Assembly (NCBI GenBank): GCA_018714965.1
Contig: DVML01000022.1
Span: 3,245 to 67,244 of the forward strand
Direction of reading: 5' to 3'
Source of the DNA: Fimihabitans intestinipullorum
GTDB lineage: Bacteria; Bacillota_I; Bacilli_A; RF39; UBA660
Length of the DNA: 64,000 nucleotides
In this document: positions 21,141-32,300 of the stretch, piece by piece
How positions within the stretch are numbered: position 1 is the first letter of the stretch
How the letters are laid out: each line of letters opens with the position of its first letter
Notes under the pieces: generated by a model
Database searches by the model: none
What the model was told of the DNA's origin: nothing
What the model saw: the letters and a program-made list of their open reading frames with translations, nothing else
Translations under genes and position numbers: made by a program

Positions 21141-22917
21141 TACAAAGGACTGGGAGTTATACGAGGCTGGGGTTAAATATAATCAAAGCTTGTATGGAGC
21201 TGACAGAGACTATTATGATGTTATCAATACTAATATTGCATTTGCCAACGGAGATCAGTGGAGAAATGTTACTGGAGAAGGATTACCAAAACCAGTCTTT
21301 AACATCATCAAACGCGTAAAACAATTTAAAATTGCTTCGTTAAAGTCTAACAACGTTGCTATTCAGATCCAACCAATGGAATATAGGCCAGATGATAACG
21401 ATGCACAAATGCAATCAAGTATTCACAAAACAGATTTAGCGAACGCAGAAGTAAAAAACATATTAGAAAATATTAACTTTGATGCTTTGAGCAGGCAATT
21501 ATTAAACGACGGATTCGACACCGGAGATATGTGTTTGCACTTTTACAACGATGTTACAAAAACGCCATATAAAAAATACCCAAACATTAAAGGAGTAATC
21601 AACGCAGAAGTAATTGATTGTACAAACGTGATGTTTGGAAATCCCAACATTAAGAATGTTGAAAAACAACCATATATAATATTAGTCGGACGAGACCTTG
21701 TTAAGAATTTACAAGAAGAATATAAAAGAAATAATAAAAAGGATCAAAAAAATGCAAATTCTATCACAGAAGATACAATGACAAGTTACCTCGCTGGAGA
21801 TAATAGCAAGGTAGAGTTAGAAGCAGACAAATTTGGAAAAGCCTTGTATATATTGAAATACTATCGTGGTAAAAATGGAAAAATATATGTGAATAAATCA
21901 GTCCAAAACATGTACATATATAAAGAAAAAGAAACAGGATATGATTATTACCCAATCGCATTTAATAACTGGGATGGAATGAAAGGTAGTTATCACGGTA
22001 GAGCAGAAACTACAGGTATTATTCCAAACCAAATTGCTATAAATAAAATGTTTGCAATGGTTATATATCACTTAATGCTCACTGCTTTCCCCACAGCAGT
22101 TTATGATGCTACTAAAGTCGAGAATTGGACTAATGAAATCGGTGCTGCGATTCCAATCAATAATGTAGGAAATTCAAGCATTCGCAATATTGCTGGATAC
22201 TTGGAACCAGCTAGTATGAGTGGTCAGATCATCAATGCTATTGAACTCGCAATGCAATATACGAAAGATACCTTAGGGGTAGGAGATGCTTCGCTAGGAA
22301 ATATAACAATGGATAATGCGACTGCCATTATTGCCGTTCAAAAATCTAATGCAGTGCCTCTAGAAAACGTCAGAGCTAATTTGTATGAACTTATAGAAGA
22401 TTGTGGAAGAATTATATTAGACATGATTGCTACTGACTATGGGATTAGACCAGTTGTTATTTCCGAAGGCGATAATAGAACGGTAGAAGAATTTGACTTT
22501 GGAGAGCTAAAAGGTATGTGGCTCCATATCAAAGCTGATGTAGGAAGTGCTTCATATTTTAGTGAAATCGCATCACTTCAAACACTAGATAATTTATTAA
22601 ATGCAGGAAGAATTGAATTTATTGATTATTTAAAACGAATTCCTGATGAAATAATTCCAAAAAAGCAAGAGTTGATTCAATCATTAGAACAAGGCGACTG
22701 GGAAAAACAGGCATTGTATTCTTTAATGGATAAGTTTATGCAAGGATTAGATCCTATGTTACAGCAACAGTTACAACAATTAGAACCTGAACAAATGGAG
22801 AAGGAGATTTTATCTATGATGGGAGCATTTGATAATAATCAATCAGAACCAGTTCCAATGCAACCGGAGGCTCAAATAATGCCAGAAATCATGCCAGAAG
22901 GAGGAGAAATGTCATGA
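21133..22917 (+). CDS. Portal protein
   Basis: 594 residues. NIAFANGDQWRNV, a central VENWTNE-type clip/stem region and a Gln-rich C-terminal helix (DPMLQQQLQQLEPEQM) are typical of podovirus-type portals (P22 gp1-like barrel). It forms the dodecameric vertex for packaging and tail attachment. Directly after terL and before scaffold, as usual. Confidence 0.88.
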   Translation: MNNTKDWELYEAGVKYNQSLYGADRDYYDVINTNIAFANGDQWRNVTGEGLPKPVFNIIKRVKQFKIASLKSNNVAIQIQPMEYRPDDNDAQMQSSIHKTDLANAEVKNILENINFDALSRQLLNDGFDTGDMCLHFYNDVTKTPYKKYPNIKGVINAEVIDCTNVMFGNPNIKNVEKQPYIILVGRDLVKNLQEEYKRNNKKDQKNANSITEDTMTSYLAGDNSKVELEADKFGKALYILKYYRGKNGKIYVNKSVQNMYIYKEKETGYDYYPIAFNNWDGMKGSYHGRAETTGIIPNQIAINKMFAMVIYHLMLTAFPTAVYDATKVENWTNEIGAAIPINNVGNSSIRNIAGYLEPASMSGQIINAIELAMQYTKDTLGVGDASLGNITMDNATAIIAVQKSNAVPLENVRANLYELIEDCGRIILDMIATDYGIRPVVISEGDNRTVEEFDFGELKGMWLHIKADVGSASYFSEIASLQTLDNLLNAGRIEFIDYLKRIPDEIIPKKQELIQSLEQGDWEKQALYSLMDKFMQGLDPMLQQQLQQLEPEQMEKEILSMMGAFDNNQSEPVPMQPEAQIMPEIMPEGGEMS

Positions 22918-23099
22918 AAAAAATAGAAGTAAGTAAAGAAGAACAAGAGTGGAAAGCAGAAGAAGATGCTAGAACACTCATGAATTATCAAAAAATTTTT
23001 AAAGATGAAAAAAGATTGAAAAAAGCAAAAGAAAAATTAAAAGAACGTGAACTAGAGGTTAAAGAATCTTTAAAAGATATTAACGAGGCTTTAAAGTAG
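22914..23099 (+). CDS. Small helical phage protein
   Basis: 61 residues, highly charged coiled coil (MKKIEVSKEEQEWKAEEDAR to LKDINEALK). Overlaps the portal stop by four bases. Perhaps a scaffolding or head accessory peptide; function unknown. Confidence 0.65.
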   Translation: MKKIEVSKEEQEWKAEEDARTLMNYQKIFKDEKRLKKAKEKLKERELEVKESLKDINEALK

Positions 23100-23242
23100 C
23101 CTTTTTATTATGCACTACCTTATAAGTAGTGTACTGATGATATAATCAAAGTTATTTTTTCTTTTGTAACGCCTTTGAATTTACCATTAGTACAGTGCTT
23201 ATAAAGCACAATATGCCCAACCATAGGCAAGGAGGAATAAGA

Positions 23243-24094
23243 ATGAATGAAGAAGAAAAAGTGGAAGTAGAACAACCAGAAACTACTGAAACAAGTATCG
23301 ACGAAAACCCATTTGCAGAAATTGATAATGAGGTAATATCAGAAAATGCAAATGCAGAAAAGGAAGAAGAATCAGAAAACGGAAAACCAACCGAAAAAGA
23401 GGAAACTTCTGAACAAGAAATTGATTATGCACCTTTCCTAAAAGTAATTAGTGAAAAGGCAAAGTATAACAAGGAACGTGTCCAAGTAGACAGCATGGAC
23501 GAAGTTATTACTAATTTTCAAAAAGGCCTTAATTATGACAAATTAGTAGAACAAAAGAAAGCATTGGAAAATAGCAAAGTATTTTCTTATGTAAGTAAAA
23601 AAGCAAGTGATTTAGGCATGACGGTGGACGAGTATATGGATTCTGTTGAGAAATATGAACAAGAACAGGAACAAATTCGTCAGCAACAACAAATCGATGA
23701 AATGGTTGAGAGTGGTGTGCCTGAAGAAGTTGCGAAAGAAGTTGTTGCTACCTCACAATTACGTAAACAACTTCAAGAAGAAAAAAACAAATTAGAAGAA
23801 GAAAAGAAAAAACGTGCATCAGAAGAAGCTAAAGACAAAGAATTTATGGAATTTTTAGAGGCATTTCCTGATGTAAAGGCAGAAGACATTCCAAAGGATG
23901 TCTTTTTAAATGCACAAAAATCTTCTTTAAAACAGGCTTATTTAGAATACCAAAATTCTGAATACAAAAAGCAGTTGGAAATTTTTAAGAATAATCAGAA
24001 GAACCAACAAAAAAGTGTTGGTTCAGTGACTGATACAGGTGTTACTGAACAGGAAGGTTCTGATCCATTCTTAGAAGGTTTCAATTCGGTATAA
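23243..24094 (+). CDS. Scaffolding protein
   Basis: ATG 23243 behind AAGGAGG gives 283 residues: an acidic low-complexity N-terminus, then long coiled coils (EKYEQEQEQIRQQQQID, LRKQLQEEKNKLEEEKKK) and a C-terminal basic segment. Size, charge and position before the capsid gene fit a scaffold. The 140 bases before it hold small hairpins (GTGCTTATAAAGCAC) with no clear role. Confidence 0.82.
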   Translation: MNEEEKVEVEQPETTETSIDENPFAEIDNEVISENANAEKEEESENGKPTEKEETSEQEIDYAPFLKVISEKAKYNKERVQVDSMDEVITNFQKGLNYDKLVEQKKALENSKVFSYVSKKASDLGMTVDEYMDSVEKYEQEQEQIRQQQQIDEMVESGVPEEVAKEVVATSQLRKQLQEEKNKLEEEKKKRASEEAKDKEFMEFLEAFPDVKAEDIPKDVFLNAQKSSLKQAYLEYQNSEYKKQLEIFKNNQKNQQKSVGSVTDTGVTEQEGSDPFLEGFNSV

Positions 24095-24112
24095 AAGAAA
24101 GGATGATGAAAA

Positions 24113-24970
24113 ATGGCTATTAACTTAGCGGAAAAATATGATAAGAAAGTTGTAGAAAGATTTAAACAAAAATCTTTGACAGAAGCATTCATCAATCGCG
24201 ATTATGATTGGACGGGTGTTTCAACAGTTAAAGTGTATAGTATTCCTACTGTACCATTGAATGATTATACAAGATCAGGGACGAGTCGTTATGGTACTCC
24301 TACTGAATTAGAGGATACTATCCAAGAAATGAAGGTAAGTCAAGATAAATCATTTACGTTCACTATTGACAAAGGAAACAATCAGGATCAGTATAATGTA
24401 AAAGATGCTGGTAAAGCATTAGCACGTGAAATTGATGAAGTAATTGTTCCAACGAAGGATAAATATCGCGTGGCTACAATTGTAACTGCAGGTGTAAAAG
24501 CAGGAGGAACAAATACTACACCAACTAAATTAACTAAAACGACTGCCTATGAGGCATTTTTAGATGGACAAGCATATCTTGATAACCAAAACGTACCAGT
24601 TGCTGGACGCGTTGCAGGTATTAGTGCATCAACATATAAACTTTTAAAATTAGATCCAAGTTTTATTAAAAATAGTGATTTAGGTCAAAAAGTTGCCTTT
24701 AATGGACAAGTTGGTGAAATTGATGGTGTTAAAATCATTAAATTACCTGATGGATATCTTCCAGAAGGATGTGCATTCTTTATTACGCATCCAAGTGTAA
24801 CAGTTTCGCCAGATAAATTACAAGATTATAAGATCCATAATTGTCCTCCAGGAATCAATGGAAATCTTGTGGAAGGACGTGTTCGCTATGATGCGTTTGT
24901 GTTAGATGCTAAGAAAACAGGTATCTATGCTTATCAAAACACTGCAGTTTCAACTGGTGAAGAAGCTTAA
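24113..24970 (+). CDS. Major capsid protein
   Basis: 285 residues of beta-rich, gap-free sequence (SIPTVPLNDYTRSGTSRYG, FTIDKGNNQDQYNV, VRYDAFVLDAKKTGIYAYQN). The position after the scaffold and similarity in layout to HK97-fold coat proteins of this phage type support the call. Local codon choice is more regular than in neighbours, as in a highly expressed gene. Confidence 0.88.
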   Translation: MAINLAEKYDKKVVERFKQKSLTEAFINRDYDWTGVSTVKVYSIPTVPLNDYTRSGTSRYGTPTELEDTIQEMKVSQDKSFTFTIDKGNNQDQYNVKDAGKALAREIDEVIVPTKDKYRVATIVTAGVKAGGTNTTPTKLTKTTAYEAFLDGQAYLDNQNVPVAGRVAGISASTYKLLKLDPSFIKNSDLGQKVAFNGQVGEIDGVKIIKLPDGYLPEGCAFFITHPSVTVSPDKLQDYKIHNCPPGINGNLVEGRVRYDAFVLDAKKTGIYAYQNTAVSTGEEA

Positions 24971-25013
24971 GATGAACTTTAATAATTGAGAGACTTATGG
25001 TCTCTTGATATAA

Positions 25014-25034
25014 GAAGCTAAGCGATTAGCTTTT
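25014..25034 (+). terminator. Terminator-like hairpin after the capsid gene
   Basis: AAGCTAA-GCGA-TTAGCTTTTT; a second hairpin GAGAGAC/GGTCTCT lies just upstream. Partial termination would raise capsid mRNA relative to the next genes. Confidence 0.6.
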
Positions 25035-25054
25035 TATATAAGGAGATGATAAAC

Positions 25055-25462
25055 ATGACAGGCGAAGAAATTTTCATTATGACGATGGCGATGATTGATG
25101 AGATGCTTGAATCTGGGGAATTAGATGCTACTACTACAGGAGAATATAGAGCAAAGACTCCACACATTCTAACTTTATTACAAAATGAAATTATTGGCAT
25201 TGAGAATAGATATCGTGCTTTTGATGAACAAATAAAACCAGTGAAAATAGAGGATTTAGAGCAAACAGTACAAGTCGACGACATAAAAGCAAATACCTTG
25301 TTGACAAACGGCTTAGCAGCTCATTTGATGTTGCATGAGAACAAAGCACTTGCTAATTTCTTTCAGCAGAGATATGAAGAAATGAGAAATACATATTTAG
25401 TCCCTACTCCAGCGAAAATAACAAAAAAGCAAGATGTTTATGGTTCAAATTTAAATTATTAG
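25055..25462 (+). CDS. Head completion/connector-type protein
   Basis: 135 residues, helical, from ATG 25055. The location between capsid and the large tail-hub protein suggests a head-tail connector. No motif recognised. Confidence 0.6.
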   Translation: MTGEEIFIMTMAMIDEMLESGELDATTTGEYRAKTPHILTLLQNEIIGIENRYRAFDEQIKPVKIEDLEQTVQVDDIKANTLLTNGLAAHLMLHENKALANFFQQRYEEMRNTYLVPTPAKITKKQDVYGSNLNY

Positions 25463-25476
25463 ATTGGATGATGTAA

Positions 25477-27282
25477 ATGGCAAATATAACTACAACAGAA
25501 ACACTTAATCCGATATCTATTACTAAGTTTTTGGGATTGAACTTATCAGATACCGGAGACCATCAAATAAAAGATGGAGAGAGCGGTAATATGATCAATT
25601 TTTACATCACAGATGATTATAAATTGCGAAAAATGTATGGGTATAAAGAAGTAAAGAAATTCACAGATGTCCCACAAGGAATATATGAAACTAATATGAA
25701 TGGTATTAATTATGTTTTATATGCAACAAATGGACATTTATACGCAGTGCAATCAGAATACTTCACAAATGAAGAATTGTGGGAAGAAATGAGTCCGACT
25801 GATCTAGGAGAATTAACTGATGATGAAACGACATTTTTTTCTTTCGATGAGAAAGTGTATGTGATGAATGGGCATGAGTATAAAGTATGGGACGGAGAAA
25901 CATTTAAGGATGTAGATGGCTATATTCCTAAGGTAATGATTTCTACAAAACCAGATGGTTCAGGAACGTTATATGAACAAATTAATCTCTTAACTGGAAA
26001 GAAGCATCAAACCTTTAATGGAGATGGTACAACAAAAGAATACCAATTAATTGAAAAACAAATTACGTCTGTAGATAAGGTGATTGTGAATACTGTAGAG
26101 TTAGAAAACGATAAGTATAGTATTGATTTAGTGAATGGGAAAGTAACATTTGATGTTGCACCAAGTGAGGCAATGGATAATGTAGATATTTATTGGTCCA
26201 AAACAAACAACGATAGACATTTTATTGAAAATATGAGAGCTTCTATTTTATTTGGTGGTGGAGTAGACACAAGAGTTTTCTTGTATGGAAATAGAAATGA
26301 ACAAAATAGAATTAGATATAGTGCGGTTGCTGATTTAGTTCCAAGTGTGGAATATTTTCCTGGAGTAAATCAAATCGATATAGGAGCTGATAATTTTGCT
26401 GTTACTGATTTAAGAAGACATTATGATAGGTTACTTGTAACTACAAATAAGCCTGATGCTTATTATATTGCTCTTAGTACATTGGATGTAGATGGACAAA
26501 CAACACTATCCCCAGAAACGTTTCCATTAAATGAGGTACATGGGAATGTAGCATTTAATCAAGGACAAGTAATTGATAATGATCCAGTTACGATTGATCC
26601 GAATGCAATTATTCGATGGAAATCAACAAATGTTCGTGATGAAAGAAATATGAAAGATATTTCTCAAAGAATTAAACTAGATTTAGTAAAAGAAAATTTG
26701 TCTTATTGTAAAACAGTTGATTTTCAATCTAAGAACCAATTATGGATTGGAATTGGAAATAAAGTATATATTTATAATTACTATAATGATACATTTTCAT
26801 ATCTTAATTTGGCACATGAAATTAAACAGTTATTTGTCGTTTCTGATAATTTATTTATGATTACAGAAACAGGAGAAATTATGAAGTTTGGTGAAGAGTA
26901 TCAAACATTCAATGGGACAACAATTAAAGCCCATTGGGAAATGAATTTTAGTGACTTTAAAGCCCCATATTTACGAAAAACGATGAATAAATTGTGGGTA
27001 TTAATGCAACCACAGGCATATTCTAGTGCAGAAATAGGATATATTACTAACCGAAATGAATTAATTACTAAAAAGAAAATTAGTTATAAATTGACTATCT
27101 TAGATAATGTGGATTTTAGTGATTTTTCATTTCAAGTTTCTAATAATCCACAACCATTTAGATTAAAAATGAAAGCAAAGAAATTTACTAATTTAAAAAT
27201 TGTAATAGAAAATAATGAAGATACTGATTCTACTATATTGGCACTAACGTTGAAAGTTGAATATGGTGGAGAAAGTAAGTAA
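25477..27282 (+). CDS. Podovirus-type tail stabilisation/hub protein (gp10-like)
   Basis: 601 residues, almost entirely beta structure with repeated blade-like segments (YVLYATNGHLYAV, FFSFDEKVYVMNGHEYKVWDG, RLLVTTNKPDAYYIALS), suggesting a propeller. P22 gp10-type packaged-DNA stabilisation proteins have this place and form. The exact family is inferred from context. Confidence 0.65.
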   Translation: MANITTTETLNPISITKFLGLNLSDTGDHQIKDGESGNMINFYITDDYKLRKMYGYKEVKKFTDVPQGIYETNMNGINYVLYATNGHLYAVQSEYFTNEELWEEMSPTDLGELTDDETTFFSFDEKVYVMNGHEYKVWDGETFKDVDGYIPKVMISTKPDGSGTLYEQINLLTGKKHQTFNGDGTTKEYQLIEKQITSVDKVIVNTVELENDKYSIDLVNGKVTFDVAPSEAMDNVDIYWSKTNNDRHFIENMRASILFGGGVDTRVFLYGNRNEQNRIRYSAVADLVPSVEYFPGVNQIDIGADNFAVTDLRRHYDRLLVTTNKPDAYYIALSTLDVDGQTTLSPETFPLNEVHGNVAFNQGQVIDNDPVTIDPNAIIRWKSTNVRDERNMKDISQRIKLDLVKENLSYCKTVDFQSKNQLWIGIGNKVYIYNYYNDTFSYLNLAHEIKQLFVVSDNLFMITETGEIMKFGEEYQTFNGTTIKAHWEMNFSDFKAPYLRKTMNKLWVLMQPQAYSSAEIGYITNRNELITKKKISYKLTILDNVDFSDFSFQVSNNPQPFRLKMKAKKFTNLKIVIENNEDTDSTILALTLKVEYGGESK

Positions 27283-27293
27283 GGAGGTAAAAT

Positions 27294-27629
27294 ATGGCAT
27301 TGACAAAACTTACTAAAAATTTAAATCATATACAAGGATTGAGTGATCGTCCGAATACAGCAGACGGTTTAACAGCGTCAAAATTAAAAGAAAAATTTGA
27401 TCAAGCTGGAAATGATATTAAAGATTTTATAAATGAAAGCCTTATTCCAGAACTTGATGATAGTTTTAAAAATGATACGATTGCAGAAGATGATCCACGT
27501 TTGACAGATTCCAGAAAATGTAATAATGAATTTGATAATTATTTGGTTGCATTAGAAAATTTGCATATTAAAAGAGGAACATCTCTTCCTTCTACAGCTC
27601 AGGAAGATGATGTTTTTTTATTATATTAA
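27294..27629 (+). CDS. Tail-associated structural protein
   Basis: 111 residues. It opens LTKLTKNLNHIQGLSDRPN and has KLKEKFDQAGNDIKDFINE, the pattern of small proteins or N-terminal modules at the base of phage fibres. SD AAGGAGG. Virion role inferred. Confidence 0.65.
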   Translation: MALTKLTKNLNHIQGLSDRPNTADGLTASKLKEKFDQAGNDIKDFINESLIPELDDSFKNDTIAEDDPRLTDSRKCNNEFDNYLVALENLHIKRGTSLPSTAQEDDVFLLY

Positions 27630-27638
27630 AGGTGAACT

Positions 27639-28409
27639 ATGCAAGAATTTGCAAGACTTAATTTTTCTGCTGGAAGTTATCGCTTATTGTGGGAGCTTGT
27701 TTCACAAAATAAAACTGAAAATTATTCTACTATAAGATTACAAGCTGTTATTACAGTTACGAACAATTATATTTCATGGGATCGAGGCAATGCGAGAATA
27801 TATGACGATAGTTTTGGACTTTCCAGAACTTATTATAGAGGAGATAATGTAGTACGTGATATTACAAGAAATATATGGCATGATTCTAATGGAAAGAAGA
27901 CTGTATATATTGATGGTAGTATTGATACAACATTTATGTTTAATGGTACCTGTGGTGGTAATATTACTTTACCAGATATACCTAGAAATGCTACATGTAC
28001 ATCTTCACCAGATTTAATAGTTAATGGCAAAAAAACAAAACATGATCTATATTTTAATAATCCTGGGAATTATTGGTTAAGAATAGAATATGTGTGGAGT
28101 AATACTGTACAAATTGGAAAAAACATGGGGCAAGGTACTCATCACACAATCACTTTTACACAAGGTGAATTAATGAAATTATATAAAAGAGATAATTTTA
28201 TTTTACGTACTGTAACACATTCAAATGGATCATATAATTCAATGATTGGTTATACCGATAAAGAAGGAAAAACAACACATCAAGGTGTTGTTAGAGTGTA
28301 TAAAAACAATTCTTGGAAAAAAGGATTGTTTTTTGTTTATAAAAATAAAAAATGGAATTTGGCGACTGTCAATATTTACAAAAATAAGAAATGGAACGGT
28401 GGTAAGTAA
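27639..28409 (+). CDS. Virion surface protein with YKNxxW repeats
   Basis: 256 residues, beta-rich. The C-terminal 50 residues hold repeated motifs (VYKNNSWKKG, VYKNKKWN, IYKNKKWNGG), which may bind cell-surface sugars. Follows the small structural gene. Receptor-binding role inferred, not shown. Confidence 0.6.
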   Translation: MQEFARLNFSAGSYRLLWELVSQNKTENYSTIRLQAVITVTNNYISWDRGNARIYDDSFGLSRTYYRGDNVVRDITRNIWHDSNGKKTVYIDGSIDTTFMFNGTCGGNITLPDIPRNATCTSSPDLIVNGKKTKHDLYFNNPGNYWLRIEYVWSNTVQIGKNMGQGTHHTITFTQGELMKLYKRDNFILRTVTHSNGSYNSMIGYTDKEGKTTHQGVVRVYKNNSWKKGLFFVYKNKKWNLATVNIYKNKKWNGGK

Positions 28410-29287
28410 TGGATTATAACTATGAAGCAGATTTACAAAGATTAAAAGAGCAACAACAAAAAAAAGCGATGGAAGATTTAAAAAATCAACAAAATCAATC
28501 TTTATCAAATTTAAATGCAGAAGAAGCTACGATTAAGCCAACGTACTATAAGAAAAAAGACACTGCTAATGTACAAAATCAATTAGCTTCAAAGAATTTT
28601 GCAGAATACTTAGCTAACAGCGGTCGTTCTAATAGTGGAATAGGTGCTCAATACGAAATGAGTAGACAAGCGACTTTACAACGTAATTTGAATGAACTCA
28701 ATACAGAAGAGGCGGCTGCAATTGCTGACATCAATCGAAGAAAAACTGATGTTAATAATGCATATGAAAGTGGCTTAGCGAGTGCTAATGCTCAGATAGA
28801 AGCAGATTATATTACAAATTTATTAAATGAGAGACAAAAGGCTTGGGAACGTCAACAAGCAGAAAAAGAATTTAATGAATCTGTAAGACAATTTAATGCA
28901 CAATTAGCACTGTCACGCGCAAGCAGAAGTAGTGGTGGAAGTCGCAGTAGTTCATCCAAAAGCTCCGGATCGGGAACATTACAGTGGAAACCAAATAGTG
29001 CTTATCAAGCTGTTGAATCTGGGAATTATGTAACTTATATTGACAAGAGTAATGCAAATAATAAGTTGACAGTTCCTAAAGGATATAATCCATTTACAGG
29101 AACATATAATCAAGATTTACAATATGGTTCATTTGGCCCATATCAACCAAATAATGTTGGTGGTAACAAATTGACGAAAACTGGTAAGATGGTAACTTTT
29201 AATGGACAAAAACAAAATTTATATCAAACGAGTGATGGAACAAAATGGGTATGGAATGGACAAACGAATAGTTATGAGTATTATTAG
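28409..29287 (+). CDS. Internal virion/ejection-type protein
   Basis: 292 residues with an Ala/Gln/Glu-rich coiled coil over residues 1-170 (SRQATLQRNLNELNTEEAAA), a Ser-rich linker and a small C-terminal domain with repeated TSDGTKWVWNG. Podoviruses encode such helical proteins next to the large ejection protein. Assignment is by composition and position. Confidence 0.6.
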   Translation: MDYNYEADLQRLKEQQQKKAMEDLKNQQNQSLSNLNAEEATIKPTYYKKKDTANVQNQLASKNFAEYLANSGRSNSGIGAQYEMSRQATLQRNLNELNTEEAAAIADINRRKTDVNNAYESGLASANAQIEADYITNLLNERQKAWERQQAEKEFNESVRQFNAQLALSRASRSSGGSRSSSSKSSGSGTLQWKPNSAYQAVESGNYVTYIDKSNANNKLTVPKGYNPFTGTYNQDLQYGSFGPYQPNNVGGNKLTKTGKMVTFNGQKQNLYQTSDGTKWVWNGQTNSYEYY

Positions 29288-29301
29288 AAGGGAATGATTG
29301 T

Positions 29302-32300
29302 GTGAAAAAAATTGATTTATCAAAATATAGAAAAGCACAGAATGTTCGAATTATTGATGATGATGAAGAGAATATAATGCCAATTGACTATTCTAAGTAT
29401 AAAAAAGCTAACCTATCTCAAGAAGCAATTGATATTATAAATGATTATGATCAGCATAATAATAAAAATAAAATTAAAACAACGGTTAACGTTGTTAATA
29501 ATAAGCCGAATGAAGATGGATATACTGATACCGGTAAAAAACTCGGCGATTATGATTATTATGATTACAAAAATAGAGGTCAATATAAAATTTATTCTAA
29601 AGACGGAAATTACTATTATTATGATGAGAAAAATAAGAGCTATAATACCGTAAACGAACAACGTATGACTACAAAAGAAGAGGATCGAAAACAATATGAA
29701 GAAGCTGTAAAGCTTGGCTTTAAAGGAAATAAGAGTAAATTATCGTTAAATGATCAGTTAAAACTAGATACCTCAAATTTAACTAAAGATGAATATAAAG
29801 AATATGAAAAGGATCTTGAACGTCAGGAAAACAAACGTGCTAAAGATAGTGAAATACGTTATGGTGGGCCAGGACTAAAAGGAAGTTTAGGAGAAATAAA
29901 ACAAGGAATAAAAAATATTGGTGAAAATTTAATTGATCCGATCGCAAGAACTCCAGAAAATATTAAAATAGGGCAGTTAAATGAAAAACTTGGTCGAGAA
30001 GCTTATAAAAAAATGGAAGGTAAGAAAAATAATTATGATGAAGTTAAGCGACAAGTTGATAACTATACTAAATTTAATCAGGATATCGTTACAAGCGAAA
30101 ATCTTATCGATCAAAACACACAAAATATGCCGAATCAAATATCGGCTTTTTTAAGTGGTGTAAAAGGTGGAGGAATCGGTGGTGTTGTAGGAGGATTAGC
30201 AGGTGCCACTATTGGAACGGTAGCCACGGGAAATCCAAGCGGAACAGCTACCGGAGCTGTGCAAGGAGCGAAACTGTTAGGTGGAGCTGGATATGTTGGA
30301 GGACAAGCAAAATATACATATGAGTTAGAATCTGGGTATCAATATCAAGCGTTGTTAGACTTAGGAGTTCCAGAAGATATCGCTAAAGAAGAAGCTAGAA
30401 AAGTAGGAACAACAAATGCATTGATAGAATCCGGTGAAAGCTTATTAGATTTGGTTACATTGGGAAAAGCCTCTCAAGTTCGACAAATGCTAACAGATGG
30501 TTTAGTCAAAAAATACGGATTAGAGACTGTAAAAGATTGGACTAAAGGAGCAGCAACTTCTTATGTCACAAATGTCGCTAGTGAAGGTATTGAAGAAGGA
30601 CTACAGGAATATAGTTCGATTCAAGGAGAAAAACGTGCAACCAAAAAAGCTGGTATAGAAAGAGATGATTCACAAGATTTTGAAAGAATTAAAGATAGTA
30701 CCATAGCAGGAAGTTTTGGGGCGTTGCTTTCTGGCGCAGTTACGCGTCCCACAGGTGTTTTTACTAACAGGTATGTAAATAGTAAAATTGGAGGATCAGC
30801 CAATAATAATATTCAAAATAGTTCTTTAACAGAACGATCAATCCAAAATACCGCGAATGCATTGAATTTAGGAAATCTGAATACAAATAATCTTTCAGTT
30901 GTTAATAATTCTACCGACGGTAAAACAACGACTAATAACTTTGTTGAAAGCGCTAGAACATACAACATAGATATTTCTAATAACACAATTAAAAATATCG
31001 ATAAAACTCTTTCTAATAGAGGAATTGTATCAAGGTTTGATGCTAGTGAATTTACTAATAATAATGAAAATGCTTTTTGGAAAGTCAATAGCGACGGAAC
31101 ACGGGAAGTTGTGTTCAACCCAAAGGCTAAAACAAATGATTTATTAGAGAATGTCGCTGTTCATGAATTATACCACGATATATCTAAGTCTGAAGATGGG
31201 CAAAAGATAAAAGACGAATTGTTAGACTTTGCTAAAACAAAAGAAGGATACGAAGAGGCTAGAAAGTCATTGGAACAATTATATTCTAATAAATATGATC
31301 CTAATAGTGATCAATTTAAGACACTTGTTGATGAAGAAGCAGTAGCTAGTATTCTTGGGAAGAAGTTAGGAAATCAAGAATTCGTTAATTCATTAACCGT
31401 AGAAAAACCATCAGTCGCTAAAAGTGTATATAACTGGGTAGTAGATAAACTTAACAAATTAAATAAACTAACAGGATATAAAAGCGAAAAATTGTTTTGG
31501 AAAGACGTAAAAAGCAAGTTTGACAGTGCTTATAGGAGCAATGTTGATTTTGATGTTGATAGCCGTTTTATGATTACAGGATATAAAGCTGCTAAACAAT
31601 TGGACAAAAATTTTAAAACAAAGGAATTTTCGGAGAATTATAAAGAAGCTATAAAAATGGAAAAACATGGTGCTTTAAAGGATAAAATCAGAAAAGAAAC
31701 TGGATGGTATAAAGATGTTAATGGTGATTGGAAGTTCGAAATTAGTGATAAATCTTCAGAATTAAAGATTTCCCCTAAAGCATTTACTGATTATAAATTG
31801 AAAGAACTATTGGATCACAATATTTTATACAAAGCTTATCCATTTTTAAAAAATACAAACGTTAAATTTTCTAAATTACCAGAAACGACGAGAGGTAAAA
31901 CAGACAAGTTGACTGGAAATATATATATAAACAATAATTTGATAGGGAATGATTCGCAAATAGAAAGAACACTACTGCACGAAATCCAGCATAAGGTCCA
32001 AAGGAAAGAAAAGTTTCAAGGTGGAACGACACAATATAGAGAAAACTCATATGAAAGATATAGAAACAATTTTGGAGAGACGGAGGCAAGAGAAACATCA
32101 CAAAGAAAGAAACTTAATTTTGAAGAAAGACTTGCAACTCCATCATATACACAAACATATAATAAGCAATCGAAGAAAAAACTATATACGAAAGAAGATA
32201 CAAAGTGGTATAATTATTTAAAAGGAGATCGAGATGTTGAAGAAAATTTGGAAAGCTCTAAAAAGACTATACGATTACATCAGATGGGTGGAATAGAGGA